From: JBASRP01 sp044866075 | Lineage (GTDB): Bacteria; Actinomycetota; AC-67 | NCBI GenBank assembly: GCA_044866075.1 | Contig: JBIOTQ010000125.1 | Location: forward strand, 1 to 33,116 | Direction of reading: 5' to 3' | DNA: 33,116 nucleotides | In this document: positions 15,338 to 22,177 of the stretch, one piece after another | Layout: each line of letters opens with the position of its first letter | Position numbering within the stretch: the first letter of the stretch is position 1 | Notes under the pieces: model-generated | Told to the model about the DNA's origin: nothing | What the model saw: only the letters and a program-made list of their open reading frames with translations | Database searches by the model: none | Program-made: the position numbers and the translations under genes

Positions 15338-15723
15338 GGTGCTGCGCATTATTCGCGGGGGCGCGGCCTGCCGCCAGGATCCCTTCTGCCGCTTCGCCCC
15401 ATCTTCCTCTGAACCCGCCGTATCACCCGCGCCCGCCGCAGCGCTTACGAGAAAAGACGACGGGGGCCGGGCTCGGGGGTGCGGCAGGACGGTGCTTTGC
15501 GGCATGCCCTGACCGCGGGGGGGCCCGACCCACCGTCGTACCCGCCACTTTCGGTGTTTTCTCGACCACTTCCTACAGGACCAACGTCTAAACGGGGTGC
15601 GTCGCGCGTCACTTTCATGCAGGCCCCGCGCGGGAGGCCCGCAATCCTGCGCGTGAACGACCGCGCGCAGCCTATGGATGTCTGCTTCGCGGGACAGAAA
15701 TCGGAGATCGAGGAGTCGCGGCC
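15338..15723. other. Non-coding stretch before the tRNA-Asn scar
   Basis: No frame in this stretch has protein-like composition. I see no hairpin with a T-run. It is the flank on the far side of the tRNA-fragment copy at 15724, so it may be the original chromosomal neighbour of tRNA-Asn before elements inserted. Confidence 0.4.
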
Positions 15724-15772
15724 GGGTGGCTCCGGGGGCGGGACTCGTACCCGCAACCTAAGGATTAACAGT
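15724..15772 (-). repeat. Partial copy of the tRNA-Asn 3' half (copy A)
   Basis: On the minus strand this block repeats, with two mismatches, the anticodon loop (GTT), variable loop, T arm, acceptor 3' strand and CCA of the intact tRNA-Asn at 17291-17363. The match stops in the anticodon stem; the 5' half of a tRNA is absent. A 3'-half duplication is what site-specific integration into a tRNA gene leaves at the far end. One mismatch is in the T loop. Confidence 0.75.
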
Positions 15773-15902
15773 CGCGGCCCGGCCAACCTGTGGAGCTATG
15801 GTGTTCCACCAGGTGATTCTCGCAACCCATGTGGCGGTCAGCCGCTCTCGTCGCATTGGTTCCGCGCGGCGAAGGTCCAGTGGGATGCGAGACCGGCTGT
15901 TT

Positions 15903-16352
15903 TCAGAGCCTTGACTGAGGAAGGAATCTGCGGACCAGGTTAACGTCGTACTTGGGCACCGCCAGCTCAAGCGTTCCTTCCGAGGTCTCGGCGACGATCA
16001 CCCGGAACTGGCTCCCTTTCAACCGCAGATCCGTGGCTGGATCCACGCTGACGATCCGATTCACAGAGCGGAGCTCGATCGGCGCACCGTGCCTTCGTGA
16101 GAACGGCCGCCAGGTTGCTTCATGAGCGAGAAGATCCAGGGTGCCATGCGTGAACGTCCGCGGGTACTCCTCGAACGAGCCTCTCAGAAAGCAGGAGACC
16201 GCTCGCCCTTCACCGCTCTGTACTGCATCCGCATCGCGTGCGAGGTCGGCCTCGCTCGGTTTGCGGCCAAGCGTCTTATCATGTCCCAGAACGTGCGTGT
16301 TCCGACCGCGCGCTTCATTGGCCTCCCGTTCGGCACGGAAATTCGGATTCCG
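15903..16352 (-). pseudogene. 5'-truncated unassigned gene
   Basis: The minus frame is open for 149 codons between the stop at 16353-16355 and the stop at 15903-15905 and reads as real protein: NFRAEREANEARGR, GHDKTLGRKPSEADLARDAD, AVSCFLRGSFEEYPRTF, GTLDLLAHEATWRPFS, FRVIVAETSEGTLELAVPKY. No ATG, GTG or TTG exists in frame until deep inside, at a GTG about 85 codons in. An ATG at 16354-16356 lies one frame away. So the gene has lost its start by truncation or frameshift. The order (Cys-Leu-Arg strand, Trp, then a 'GTLELAVP' strand) loosely recalls DUF2550, a weak guess. Confidence 0.6.
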
Positions 16353-16682
16353 TCATGACCTCCCCTGGGAATCGAATCGATCCCTACCCTAACGTCCGGT
16401 GGCATGGTTTCGAGACCATCCCGTGTCCGATGTTAGGTACAGAATAGCTTCGAGTGCGTGACGACTAGCTGGCCTATGACTCCGCCGTTCTCGAGCCATG
16501 GACGTTCAGTGCGTCGGAACGGCGGGAGTTATCGACAGACGCATGAAAGCACTGATGGTCGCGGTGACGGGGCTCCGGGGGCGGGACTCGAACTCGCAAC
16601 CTGGATCTGGACCACCTGTGGCGCCGAGCTCGACGATGAGCCGCCAGAGCTTGGAACCGTCTGGGTCGCTACCCTTGAAGGC
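16353..16682. other. Stretch without an intact gene between two remnants
   Basis: It holds a tRNA-like fragment at about 16357-16432 (minus; TCGAAA-like and TTCGATT-like loops but stems that do not close), a direct repeat of the tRNA flank starting at 16487, and a degenerate tRNA-Asn copy at 16571-16602. No convincing coding frame. Confidence 0.45.
16487..16602 (-). repeat. Second copy of the tRNA-Asn 3' end and its downstream flank (copy B)
   Basis: The block matches 17210-17322 in the same order and orientation. Both start CCGTTCTCGA, both contain TCGACAG(G/A)CG(G/C)ATGAA(C/A)GC followed by CT(G)GTG-like bases, and both then run into GGCTCCGGGGGCGGGACTCGAA. The tRNA part is the acceptor end and T arm with one mismatch and ends after the variable-loop region, with a two-base gap. 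The match is imperfect, about three quarters by eye. Confidence 0.6.
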
Positions 16683-17120
16683 ATGACGATCCAGCGGATG
16701 GACAACGTCGGCATCGTTGTCGACGACCTCAAGGCTGTTATCGCCTTCTGTCTCGAACTTGGTCTGGAGCTGGAGGGCGAGGCGACCGTCGAGGGACGGT
16801 GGGTGGACCGCTGCGTCGGGCTCGACGGTGTCCGAAGCGACATCGCAATGATGCGGACTCCGGACGGCCACGGGCGGCTCGAGCTGATCAAGTTTCACAC
16901 GCCGCCGGCTACCACCGCCGAGCCGAACGCGCCGGTGAACACGCTGGGTATACGTCGCATCATGTTCGCCGTCGAGGACATCGAGGACGTCCTTGCCCGC
17001 CTGCAGGCCCGCGGCGCCGAACTTGTCGGCGAGGTGGTGCAGTACGAGGACAAATACCGGCTCTGCTACGTGCGCGGCCCCGAGGGCATCATCGTGGCGC
17101 TGGCCGAGCAGCTCAGCTGA
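16683..17120 (+). CDS. VOC-family (glyoxalase/dioxygenase fold) protein
   Basis: A 145-residue protein starting at ATG 16683. It has the paired beta-alpha-beta modules of the vicinal oxygen chelate fold: NVGIVVDDLKAVIAFCLELG early, a LELIKFHTPP strand with a likely metal Glu, then RRIMFAVEDIEDVLARLQARG and CYVRGPEGIIVALAEQL. The His usually in the first strand is replaced by Asn/Gly-Ile (DNVGIVV), so one metal ligand may be missing or shifted. VOC enzymes handle glutathione conjugates, catechols and many other substrates. It is the only intact gene in the tRNA-Asn scar. Confidence 0.82.
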   Translation: MTIQRMDNVGIVVDDLKAVIAFCLELGLELEGEATVEGRWVDRCVGLDGVRSDIAMMRTPDGHGRLELIKFHTPPATTAEPNAPVNTLGIRRIMFAVEDIEDVLARLQARGAELVGEVVQYEDKYRLCYVRGPEGIIVALAEQLS

Positions 17121-17189
17121 AGCAACCTCCCCAAGCTGGTGGCGCATTGCCCGGTGCTCGTCGTAGAAGAGCTTTGCGGGCGTGTCCAT
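17118..17189 (-). pseudogene. Possible 5' fragment of an unknown gene next to the tRNA-Asn site
   Basis: An ATG at 17189 (minus) sits four bases after a perfect GGAGGT and opens MDTPAKLFYDEHRAMRHQLG; then the frame runs antisense into the VOC gene and loses protein character. A strong ribosome binding site with about 24 sensible codons suggests a gene start cut by a junction at about 17118. Too short to assign. Confidence 0.3.
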
Positions 17190-17209
17190 CTCGACCTCCA
17201 ATGGGCCGT

Positions 17210-17287
17210 TCTCGAACCGTTTAAGGTGTGTCCGCCTGAGTCGTGGACTTGTCGACAGGCGGATGAACGCGCTGGTGAAGCCCGGGG
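17210..17287 (-). repeat. Downstream flank of tRNA-Asn shared with 16487-16570
   Basis: This is the DNA immediately 3' of the intact tRNA. It aligns with 16487-16570, the DNA 3' of the degenerate tRNA copy B, from CCGTTCTCGA to the tRNA CCA end. Two tRNA ends with the same 3' flank are expected if related elements inserted one after the other. Confidence 0.55.
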
Positions 17288-17290
17288 TGG

Positions 17291-17363
17291 CTCCGGGGGC
17301 GGGACTCGAACCCGCAACCTACGGATTAACAGTCCGCCGCGCTGCCAGTTGCGCCACCCCGGA
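17291..17363 (-). tRNA. tRNA-Asn (anticodon GTT)
   Basis: A full 73-base cloverleaf on the minus strand. The acceptor stem TCCGGGG (17357-17363) pairs with CCCCGGA (17292-17298), the discriminator is G, the T loop is TTCGAGT between GCGGG and CCCGC, and the anticodon loop is CTGTTAA with GTT as anticodon. CCA is encoded at 17288-17290. It reads asparagine codons AAC and AAU. Confidence 0.95.
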
Positions 17364-17543
17364 ATGGGCCCGCGGAGTATAGCGCGAGCCGATCCCGGCA
17401 CCCGGGCGATCGGCGCTGCGCGTGTGTGGGACTTTGCCCGCCTCGTTATGCTGTCGCTCGAAGCTCGATCCAGGGACGATGCCGCGGGAACGGTCATCGT
17501 GAAAAGCCCCGACGTGAACCTCACCCGGAGGAGATTGCGCGTA

Positions 17544-18173
17544 GTGGAAACGGACAAAGCAGGCCGTTCGCCGCCGGAACGCGCACCCCGCGCGCGCGGA
17601 TCCGATACGCGCGACAGGATCCTCGAAGCCGCGGAAGACGTCTTCGGCCGGCTCGGATTCCACGACGCGTCTATCGTTGAGATAACCCAGAAAGCCGGGG
17701 TCGGCCTCGGGACCTTCTACCTCTACTTCGGAAGCAAGGTCGATGCCTTCCGCGAACTCGTCCGGACACGACGCGATGACTTGCGGCAAGCGGCCAAGGA
17801 GGCGGCTGCGACGCAGACCAGCCAGCGGGAGATGATACGTGCGGCCTTCGGGGCGTTCTTCGCCGGGATCGCCGAACATCGCGGGGCGTTCAGGCTGATC
17901 CGGGAGGCAGAATTCGTAGATCGCGCCCTCGTCCTGGAGCTCTACGAGCTCCCCACCCAAGATTTCCGCCAAGGAGTGGAGGGCGCCGTGTCTGCAGGGA
18001 ACCTTCCACAGGGAGACGCGGAGATGCTGGCGTGGTGCGCGGCGGGGATGGCCGAGTTCGTCGCGTTGCGCTGGATCGTATGGGGCGAGGGTGGCTTGCC
18101 CGAAGAGCGCCTCGACGCTTTCGTCGATGCGATGCTGCGTCTCGTCGGCTCTTCCGAGACGGCGTCCCACTGA
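17544..18173 (+). CDS. TetR/AcrR-family transcriptional regulator
   Basis: I start at GTG 17544, about ten bases after GGAGGAG (17527-17533); the frame stays open upstream into the tRNA, which cannot be coding. The 209-residue protein has a basic N-terminal arm, then RDRILEAAEDVFGRLGF, the helix-turn-helix ASIVEITQKAGVGLGTFYLYF and the KVDAFRELV helix typical of TetR. The C-terminal two thirds are helical and form the ligand-binding and dimer domain (GAFFAGIAEHRGAFRLIREAE). TetR proteins repress nearby genes until a small ligand binds. Its target may be its own promoter; the small minus-strand gene converges on its end. Confidence 0.93.
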   Translation: METDKAGRSPPERAPRARGSDTRDRILEAAEDVFGRLGFHDASIVEITQKAGVGLGTFYLYFGSKVDAFRELVRTRRDDLRQAAKEAAATQTSQREMIRAAFGAFFAGIAEHRGAFRLIREAEFVDRALVLELYELPTQDFRQGVEGAVSAGNLPQGDAEMLAWCAAGMAEFVALRWIVWGEGGLPEERLDAFVDAMLRLVGSSETASH

Positions 18174-18180
18174 TGATCGA

Positions 18181-18351
18181 TCAACTCTCGAGAGCTTTGC
18201 GCGCGGCGCCGTGGATGCTCTCGAGAGCGGTCTGATACTGGTGCAGACGGGCTTCGAGTAATGCTGCGAGCCGCTCTGCCTCTTCCAATCTTGTGAGCGC
18301 TTCCTCTAGATCCAACGCGCGCAGGTAATCCTCCGGCTCGTCCGCCGTCAT
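18181..18351 (-). CDS. Small coiled-coil protein, 56 residues
   Basis: ATG 18351 follows GAGAGGACCCA and opens a 56-codon frame to TGA at 18181-18183. The product is almost all amphipathic helix with heptad-spaced Leu: YLRALDLEEALTRLEEAERL, then ALLEARLHQYQTALESIHGA, ending KALES. Acidic and Arg residues alternate, as in a short antiparallel coiled coil. It converges on the TetR gene with seven bases between stops. Function unknown; it could be a small partner or adaptor protein. Confidence 0.6.
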   Translation of the reverse strand: MTADEPEDYLRALDLEEALTRLEEAERLAALLEARLHQYQTALESIHGAARKALES

Positions 18352-18448
18352 TGGGTCCTCTCCCCGCTAGGGTTGCCGCCGCCAAGTACCCGGTCCATCC
18401 TTTACGAGCACGACCCTTATGCCAATAGGGCGTGTTGCCCGATTTCCT

Positions 18449-18470
18449 CTAGTCACAAAGAACTAGTCAC
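18449..18470. repeat. Direct repeat CTAGTCAC, possible regulator site
   Basis: CTAGTCAC occurs at 18449-18456 and again at 18463-18470, 14 bases from start to start, in the 264-base gap between the small coiled-coil gene and the TasA-like gene. Phased short direct repeats upstream of a gene set are typical of binding sites for response regulators or activators. Confidence 0.35.
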
Positions 18471-18566
18471 TCTCGTTCTCGACTAAGCCTCGGCCTCTCG
18501 AGAAACTGCCTCTCCGAGCGAAACAAACGAGTCGTTCGCCCTATTAAGAGTCGACCAGGTCGGTCC

Positions 18567-18585
18567 GAATACTGAACCAGTATTC
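18567..18585. promoter_or_regulatory. Perfect palindrome GAATACTG-AAC-CAGTATTC
   Basis: Eight-base arms separated by three bases end 30 bases before ATG 18616. This AT-rich palindrome stands out in GC-rich DNA and has the size of a dimeric helix-turn-helix operator. Its position, close to the TasA-like start, would suit a repressor of the export module. The regulator is unknown; the TetR at 17544 is a nearby candidate. Confidence 0.5.
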
Positions 18586-18615
18586 ATCGGCGGGGATGTA
18601 AAGGGGCGAAACGTG

Positions 18616-19179
18616 ATGGATAGGCGTCGAATCTGGTGGCTGCTGCTCTCTATCGGGCTGCTCGCGGGCGCTCCGTGGGCGGTCACGCACGCGATGTGGG
18701 CGGATTCGCAAGCGGTGACGGGGAACACCTTCACGACCGGCTCCGTCGACATCTCGACGACGCCGACCTCCGCGCTCGTGACGTTCACCGGCATGGTGCC
18801 GGGGGACAAGGTCACGGCGCCGCTCACCGTCCAGAACGCGGGCACCTTGCAACTGCGGTACGCGATGACGACGGGGATCTCGGGCAGTACGACTTTGTCC
18901 GACGGACTCGAGCTTCAGGTCAAGAGCGGCGTCACGACGTGTTCCAACGCGGAGTTCGATGCGGACGGCACATCGCTGTACAACTCCTCGCTGACGAACG
19001 GCGCGATCGGTAGTGCCACGCAGGGCGGGCAAGCCGGAGACCGGACGCTCAACAGCAGCGCGAGCGAGGTCCTGTGCTTCCAGGTTCGCCTGCCCTCGGG
19101 AGCCGCCGGCGCGTTGCAGGGTCTGTCGACGACGGCGACATTCACGTTCGCCGCCGAGCAGACCGCGAACAACCCGTAA
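18616..19179 (+). CDS. TasA/camelysin-like exported protein with SipW-type signal peptide
   Basis: ATG 18616 (or GTG 18613) follows AAAGGGG. The 187-residue product has a signal peptide (DRRRIWWLLLSIGLLAGAPW) and then the hallmark mature start THAMWADSQAVTGNTFTTGS with a beta-sandwich: VDISTTPTSALVTF, MVPGDKVTAPLTVQNAGTLQLRY. Bacillus TasA and camelysin-like proteins have the same 'W.D....GN.FttG.vd' opening, are cut by SipW, and TasA forms matrix fibres. Two Cys (TTCSNAEF and EVLCFQV) could be linked. It stands directly upstream of a SipW-like peptidase. Fibre formation is inferred from the family. Confidence 0.8.
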   Translation: MDRRRIWWLLLSIGLLAGAPWAVTHAMWADSQAVTGNTFTTGSVDISTTPTSALVTFTGMVPGDKVTAPLTVQNAGTLQLRYAMTTGISGSTTLSDGLELQVKSGVTTCSNAEFDADGTSLYNSSLTNGAIGSATQGGQAGDRTLNSSASEVLCFQVRLPSGAAGALQGLSTTATFTFAAEQTANNP

Positions 19180-19192
19180 AGCCTCACCTTCG

Positions 19193-19218
19193 GGGTGGGT
19201 CTACGTCGGGACCCACCC
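19193..19218 (+). terminator. Hairpin between the TasA-like and signal-peptidase genes
   Basis: GGGTGGGTC (19193-19201) pairs perfectly with GACCCACCC (19210-19218) around an eight-base loop. It lies 13 bases after the TasA-like stop (19179) and ends eight bases before the GGGAG binding site of the next gene. No T-run follows. It may end part of the transcripts or protect the upstream message, giving more fibre protein than peptidase. Confidence 0.5.
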
Positions 19219-19234
19219 GCGTCACGGGAGACAG

Positions 19235-19822
19235 ATGAAGACGATCAGACGCGGTGCCGGGGTGGTGATGTGGATCCTCGGGATCATCGTGGCCGTCGCT
19301 CTCGCCGCCACTTTCGTGCCGACGTTCTTTGGTCTCGAGACGATGATCGTCGCGAGCGGGAGCATGGGCCGCACGATGCCCGTCGGATCGGTCGCCCTCA
19401 CGCGAGAGGTCGATAGCCACGCGATCGGCGTCGGCGACGTGATCAGTTTCCGCCGGCGCGGCACGGACGGAACGACCACGCACCGCGTCGTCGCCGTGAA
19501 GGTCGAGGCCGGGCAGCTGTCATTTACGACCAAGGGCGACGCCGCCGGCGCCGCCGACCCGGACCCGGTCGTCGCCTCGGGACGGATCCACCGCGTCGAG
19601 TACGTGGTCCCCGCCGTCGGTTCCATGGTCCGTTACGCCCGCAGTCCTCTCGGAGTCCTCGTGCTCATCGTTCTCCCCGTCGTCGCACTGAGTCTCGATC
19701 GCGAGCGCACTCGCCGGACGCGGCGACGCCCTACGATCGACGCCGACGTGGGCTGGTCGGCTACCACCTTCCGGCTCATCACGGCCGCTCCCGAGGCGCA
19801 GAGGAAGACCGCCACGGGGTGA
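19235..19822 (+). CDS. Signal peptidase I, ER/SipW type
   Basis: The 195-residue protein starts at ATG 19235 after CGGGAG. It has an N-terminal membrane helix (VVMWILGIIVAVALAATFVP), the catalytic-Ser motif IVASGSMGRTMPVGS (Ser43), DVISFRR, the second-site THRVVAV (His83) and the box-E segment TKGDAAGAADPDPV, then a C-terminal membrane helix (LGVLVLIVLPVVALSL). A Ser/His pair instead of Ser/Lys is the signature of SipW and the eukaryotic signal peptidase subunit. It cleaves signal peptides of the two neighbouring putative SipW substrates. The stop overlaps the next frame (GTGA). Confidence 0.9.
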   Translation: MKTIRRGAGVVMWILGIIVAVALAATFVPTFFGLETMIVASGSMGRTMPVGSVALTREVDSHAIGVGDVISFRRRGTDGTTTHRVVAVKVEAGQLSFTTKGDAAGAADPDPVVASGRIHRVEYVVPAVGSMVRYARSPLGVLVLIVLPVVALSLDRERTRRTRRRPTIDADVGWSATTFRLITAAPEAQRKTATG

Positions 19823-19827
19823 TTCCC

Positions 19828-20784
19828 GTGCGCCGAGTCTCCGTCCTCGGCGTCGCGCTCCTGATAACCGGGGGAACGGCGCTGACCGCCTACGCGGTGT
19901 TCCAGTCCACCAAGACGGTTCCGTCGAATGCGTTCAGTACGGCCGCCGATTGGTCGCCGCCGGTCGTATCGACGTCGGTCATCGGGAAGAGCACCGGCGG
20001 ATCGGCGGGGTACATCAAGCAAGGCGCGACCTACTACGTGTACGCGAACGTGACAGACTCGGGGAATCCGGCGGCCGGCGTTTCGAGCGTGACGGCGAAC
20101 GTCTCGACGGTGACGACGGGTCAGACCGCCGCGGCGCTGACGGCCGGCTCGTACACGGCCGACGGCGTCTCGTACAGCTATCGAAGCGCGACCCTCACCG
20201 CCGACGTCGTGCTGACGGCCGGCCCCTACACCTATTCGATCACCGCGACGGACGCGGGGAGCAGATCCGCGACGCAGTCCGGCTTCACGGTAACGGTCGA
20301 CAACACCGCGCCGTCGGCGTCGGACGTCCAGACGGCCAACGGCGGGTCGATCGTCGGCCGGGCTCAACAGGGAGACTCGATCACATTCACATATAGCGAG
20401 ACGATCGACCCGAACTCGATCCTCTCCGGATGGTCCGGGGCGTCCGCCAGCGTCGTCGTTCGCCTCAACAACGGTTCCAACGACACCGTCACGATCTACG
20501 ACGCAGCGAACTCGAGTCAGCTCCCGCTCGGGACGGTCGATCTCGGACGGACCGACTACACAACGTCGAACCGCACCTTCGGCGCGTCCGGAACTCCGTC
20601 CACCATGGTCATGTCGGGATCGACGATCACGGTCACGCTCGGTACCCAAAGTGGAGCGGCGACGACCGCCGCCTCAACCGGAACGATGAGCTGGACGCCT
20701 TCTGCGACCGCGGCCGATCGCGCCGGCAACGCGTGCTCGACGACGGTGAGGAACGAGACGGGATCGGCGGATAAAGAGTTCTAG
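19828..20784 (+). CDS. Second SipW-type exported protein, bacterial Ig-like repeats
   Basis: GTG 19828 lies eight bases after GGGG, and a GTG at 19819 overlapping the signal-peptidase stop is an alternative. The product of about 318 residues starts with a signal segment (VSVLGVALLITGGTALTAYA), followed by AVFQSTKTVPSNAFSTAADW, the SipW-substrate opening. Two Ig-like regions follow: YVYANVTDSGNPAAGVSSV (Big-like) and TVTVDNTAPSASDVQTANGG with FTYSETIDPNSI, a pattern seen in repeated surface domains. The C-terminus is Thr/Ser-rich with no anchor motif. It is likely a fibre- or surface-forming partner of the TasA-like protein. Confidence 0.75.
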   Translation: MRRVSVLGVALLITGGTALTAYAVFQSTKTVPSNAFSTAADWSPPVVSTSVIGKSTGGSAGYIKQGATYYVYANVTDSGNPAAGVSSVTANVSTVTTGQTAAALTAGSYTADGVSYSYRSATLTADVVLTAGPYTYSITATDAGSRSATQSGFTVTVDNTAPSASDVQTANGGSIVGRAQQGDSITFTYSETIDPNSILSGWSGASASVVVRLNNGSNDTVTIYDAANSSQLPLGTVDLGRTDYTTSNRTFGASGTPSTMVMSGSTITVTLGTQSGAATTAASTGTMSWTPSATAADRAGNACSTTVRNETGSADKEF

Positions 20785-20839
20785 CGGCCCGCGATCGGGT
20801 CAACCCGGGTGGGTGGAAGGCCGATAAGGCGGAGGCTCT

Positions 20840-22057
20840 TTAACCGATCAGCGACTTCAGGTCGACGTCTTCGTCGCTCAGCTTCTCTTCCGGGACGGGC
20901 CTCCGCGCCTTGATGATGCCCATCGACCGTCGCAGCTCCTTACCGCGATTCAGTGCGACGGCGGCTTCGACGAGATCGTCCTTGATGTAGAACGCCACGA
21001 ACGACCGGTCCTCGAGCGATCCGCGGATCACGAGCGAATCCCACTCCCGGTGGTGTCCCCCGTATTGGAGGTTCGCGTCGTACTGGTCGGACCAGAACCA
21101 GTGGATCTCCGTGTACGGCTCGGTCGCTCCGAGGATGCTCTTCGCGGCGTGAGTGCCGTGACGCATCGCGTTCTGCCAGTGCTCGACGCGCATATGACGG
21201 CCGAAGATCGGGTGGTAGTGGTTCGCGACGTCTCCGGCGGCGTAAACGCCTTCGACGTTCGTGCGGCAAAGCTCGTCTACGACGATCCCATTGTCGATTT
21301 TGATGTCTGTGTTCGCAGCGACGTCCGTCGCTGGATCGATGCCGACGCCGTACACGACGATGTCGCAGGGCAAGCGGCGGCCGGACTTGGTCACCGCGGA
21401 CTCGACGTGGCCAGACCCTTCGAAAGATTCGACGATCTCGTCGAAGAGCAGCGTCACGCCGTTATCGGCGTGCAGCGACGCCATCGCGGACCCGATGTCC
21501 GGGCCGAGCACGCGGAACAGGGGAGTGGGCGCCGGCTCGACGGCGGTCACCTCGAGGCCGAGCGAACGCAGCGACGCGGCCACCTCCGCGCCGATGAAAC
21601 CCATCCCGACGACGACGGCGCTGCGCGCGTTCTTGGCGGCCGCCTTGATGCGGTCCGAATCCTCGAGCGTTCGAAGTGACAGGATTCCGTCGAGGTCTGA
21701 CCCCGGCGAGGAGAGCTTGCGGTTACGGCTACCGGTTGCGATCAATGCGACGTCGTACGGGATACGGTCGCCGTCGGCGAGCACCACGGAGCGCTCCGCG
21801 GTGTCGATGCGTTCGGCGTCTACACCGAAGCGCGTCTCGACCTTGTTCTCCTCATACCACGCGTCCGGCTTCACCCACGCCTTCTCGAAGTCCGACTCGC
21901 CGCGCAGGTACTCCTTCGACAGCGGCGGCCGTTCGTAGGGCGGGTGCGTTTCGGCGCCGATCAGGGTGAGGTCGCCGTCGTAGCCTCCAGAGCGCAACGC
22001 GACGGCCGCGGAGCCTCCGGTGAGGCTCGCGCCGACGATCACAACGCGCTCGGGCAC
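20840..22057 (-). CDS. FAD-dependent NAD(P)H:ferredoxin-reductase-type oxidoreductase
   Basis: The 405-residue protein starts at GTG 22057. VIVGASLTGGSAAVALR (residues about 6-22) is the FAD dinucleotide fold, PYERPPLSKEYLRG is a conserved FAD contact, VVVGMGFIGAEVAASL (about 148-163) is the NAD(P)H fold, and GVYAAGDVANHY binds the second half of FAD. A reductase C-terminal domain follows (HWFWSDQYDANLQY). Proteins of this type pass electrons from NAD(P)H to a ferredoxin or rubredoxin for P450s, dioxygenases or di-iron proteins. No partner is adjacent; the ferritin-like protein at 31851 is 10 kb away. Confidence 0.9.
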   Translation of the reverse strand: MPERVVIVGASLTGGSAAVALRSGGYDGDLTLIGAETHPPYERPPLSKEYLRGESDFEKAWVKPDAWYEENKVETRFGVDAERIDTAERSVVLADGDRIPYDVALIATGSRNRKLSSPGSDLDGILSLRTLEDSDRIKAAAKNARSAVVVGMGFIGAEVAASLRSLGLEVTAVEPAPTPLFRVLGPDIGSAMASLHADNGVTLLFDEIVESFEGSGHVESAVTKSGRRLPCDIVVYGVGIDPATDVAANTDIKIDNGIVVDELCRTNVEGVYAAGDVANHYHPIFGRHMRVEHWQNAMRHGTHAAKSILGATEPYTEIHWFWSDQYDANLQYGGHHREWDSLVIRGSLEDRSFVAFYIKDDLVEAAVALNRGKELRRSMGIIKARRPVPEEKLSDEDVDLKSLIG

Positions 22058-22177
22058 CGCGCCAGTCTACGGGCGAGGCTCCCTCCCTGCCGACCGGAGG
22101 GCCTCCACCCGTGACGCTCGCCTCGAGCCGCACTAGGGTACGAAGAGCATCGAGCGCAGAAGGACGAGGAGGCCGGC

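Noticed and set aside
16357..16432. tRNA-Ser-like fragment on the minus strand
   Set aside because: It has CTCGAAA- and TTCGATT-like loops but the anticodon and T stems do not pair and no 5' acceptor strand is present. At most a decayed fragment, so not called as a tRNA.
18185..18227. Two CTCTCGAGAG palindromes as operators
   Set aside because: They lie in the codons for two ALES repeats of the coiled-coil gene, so coding explains them.
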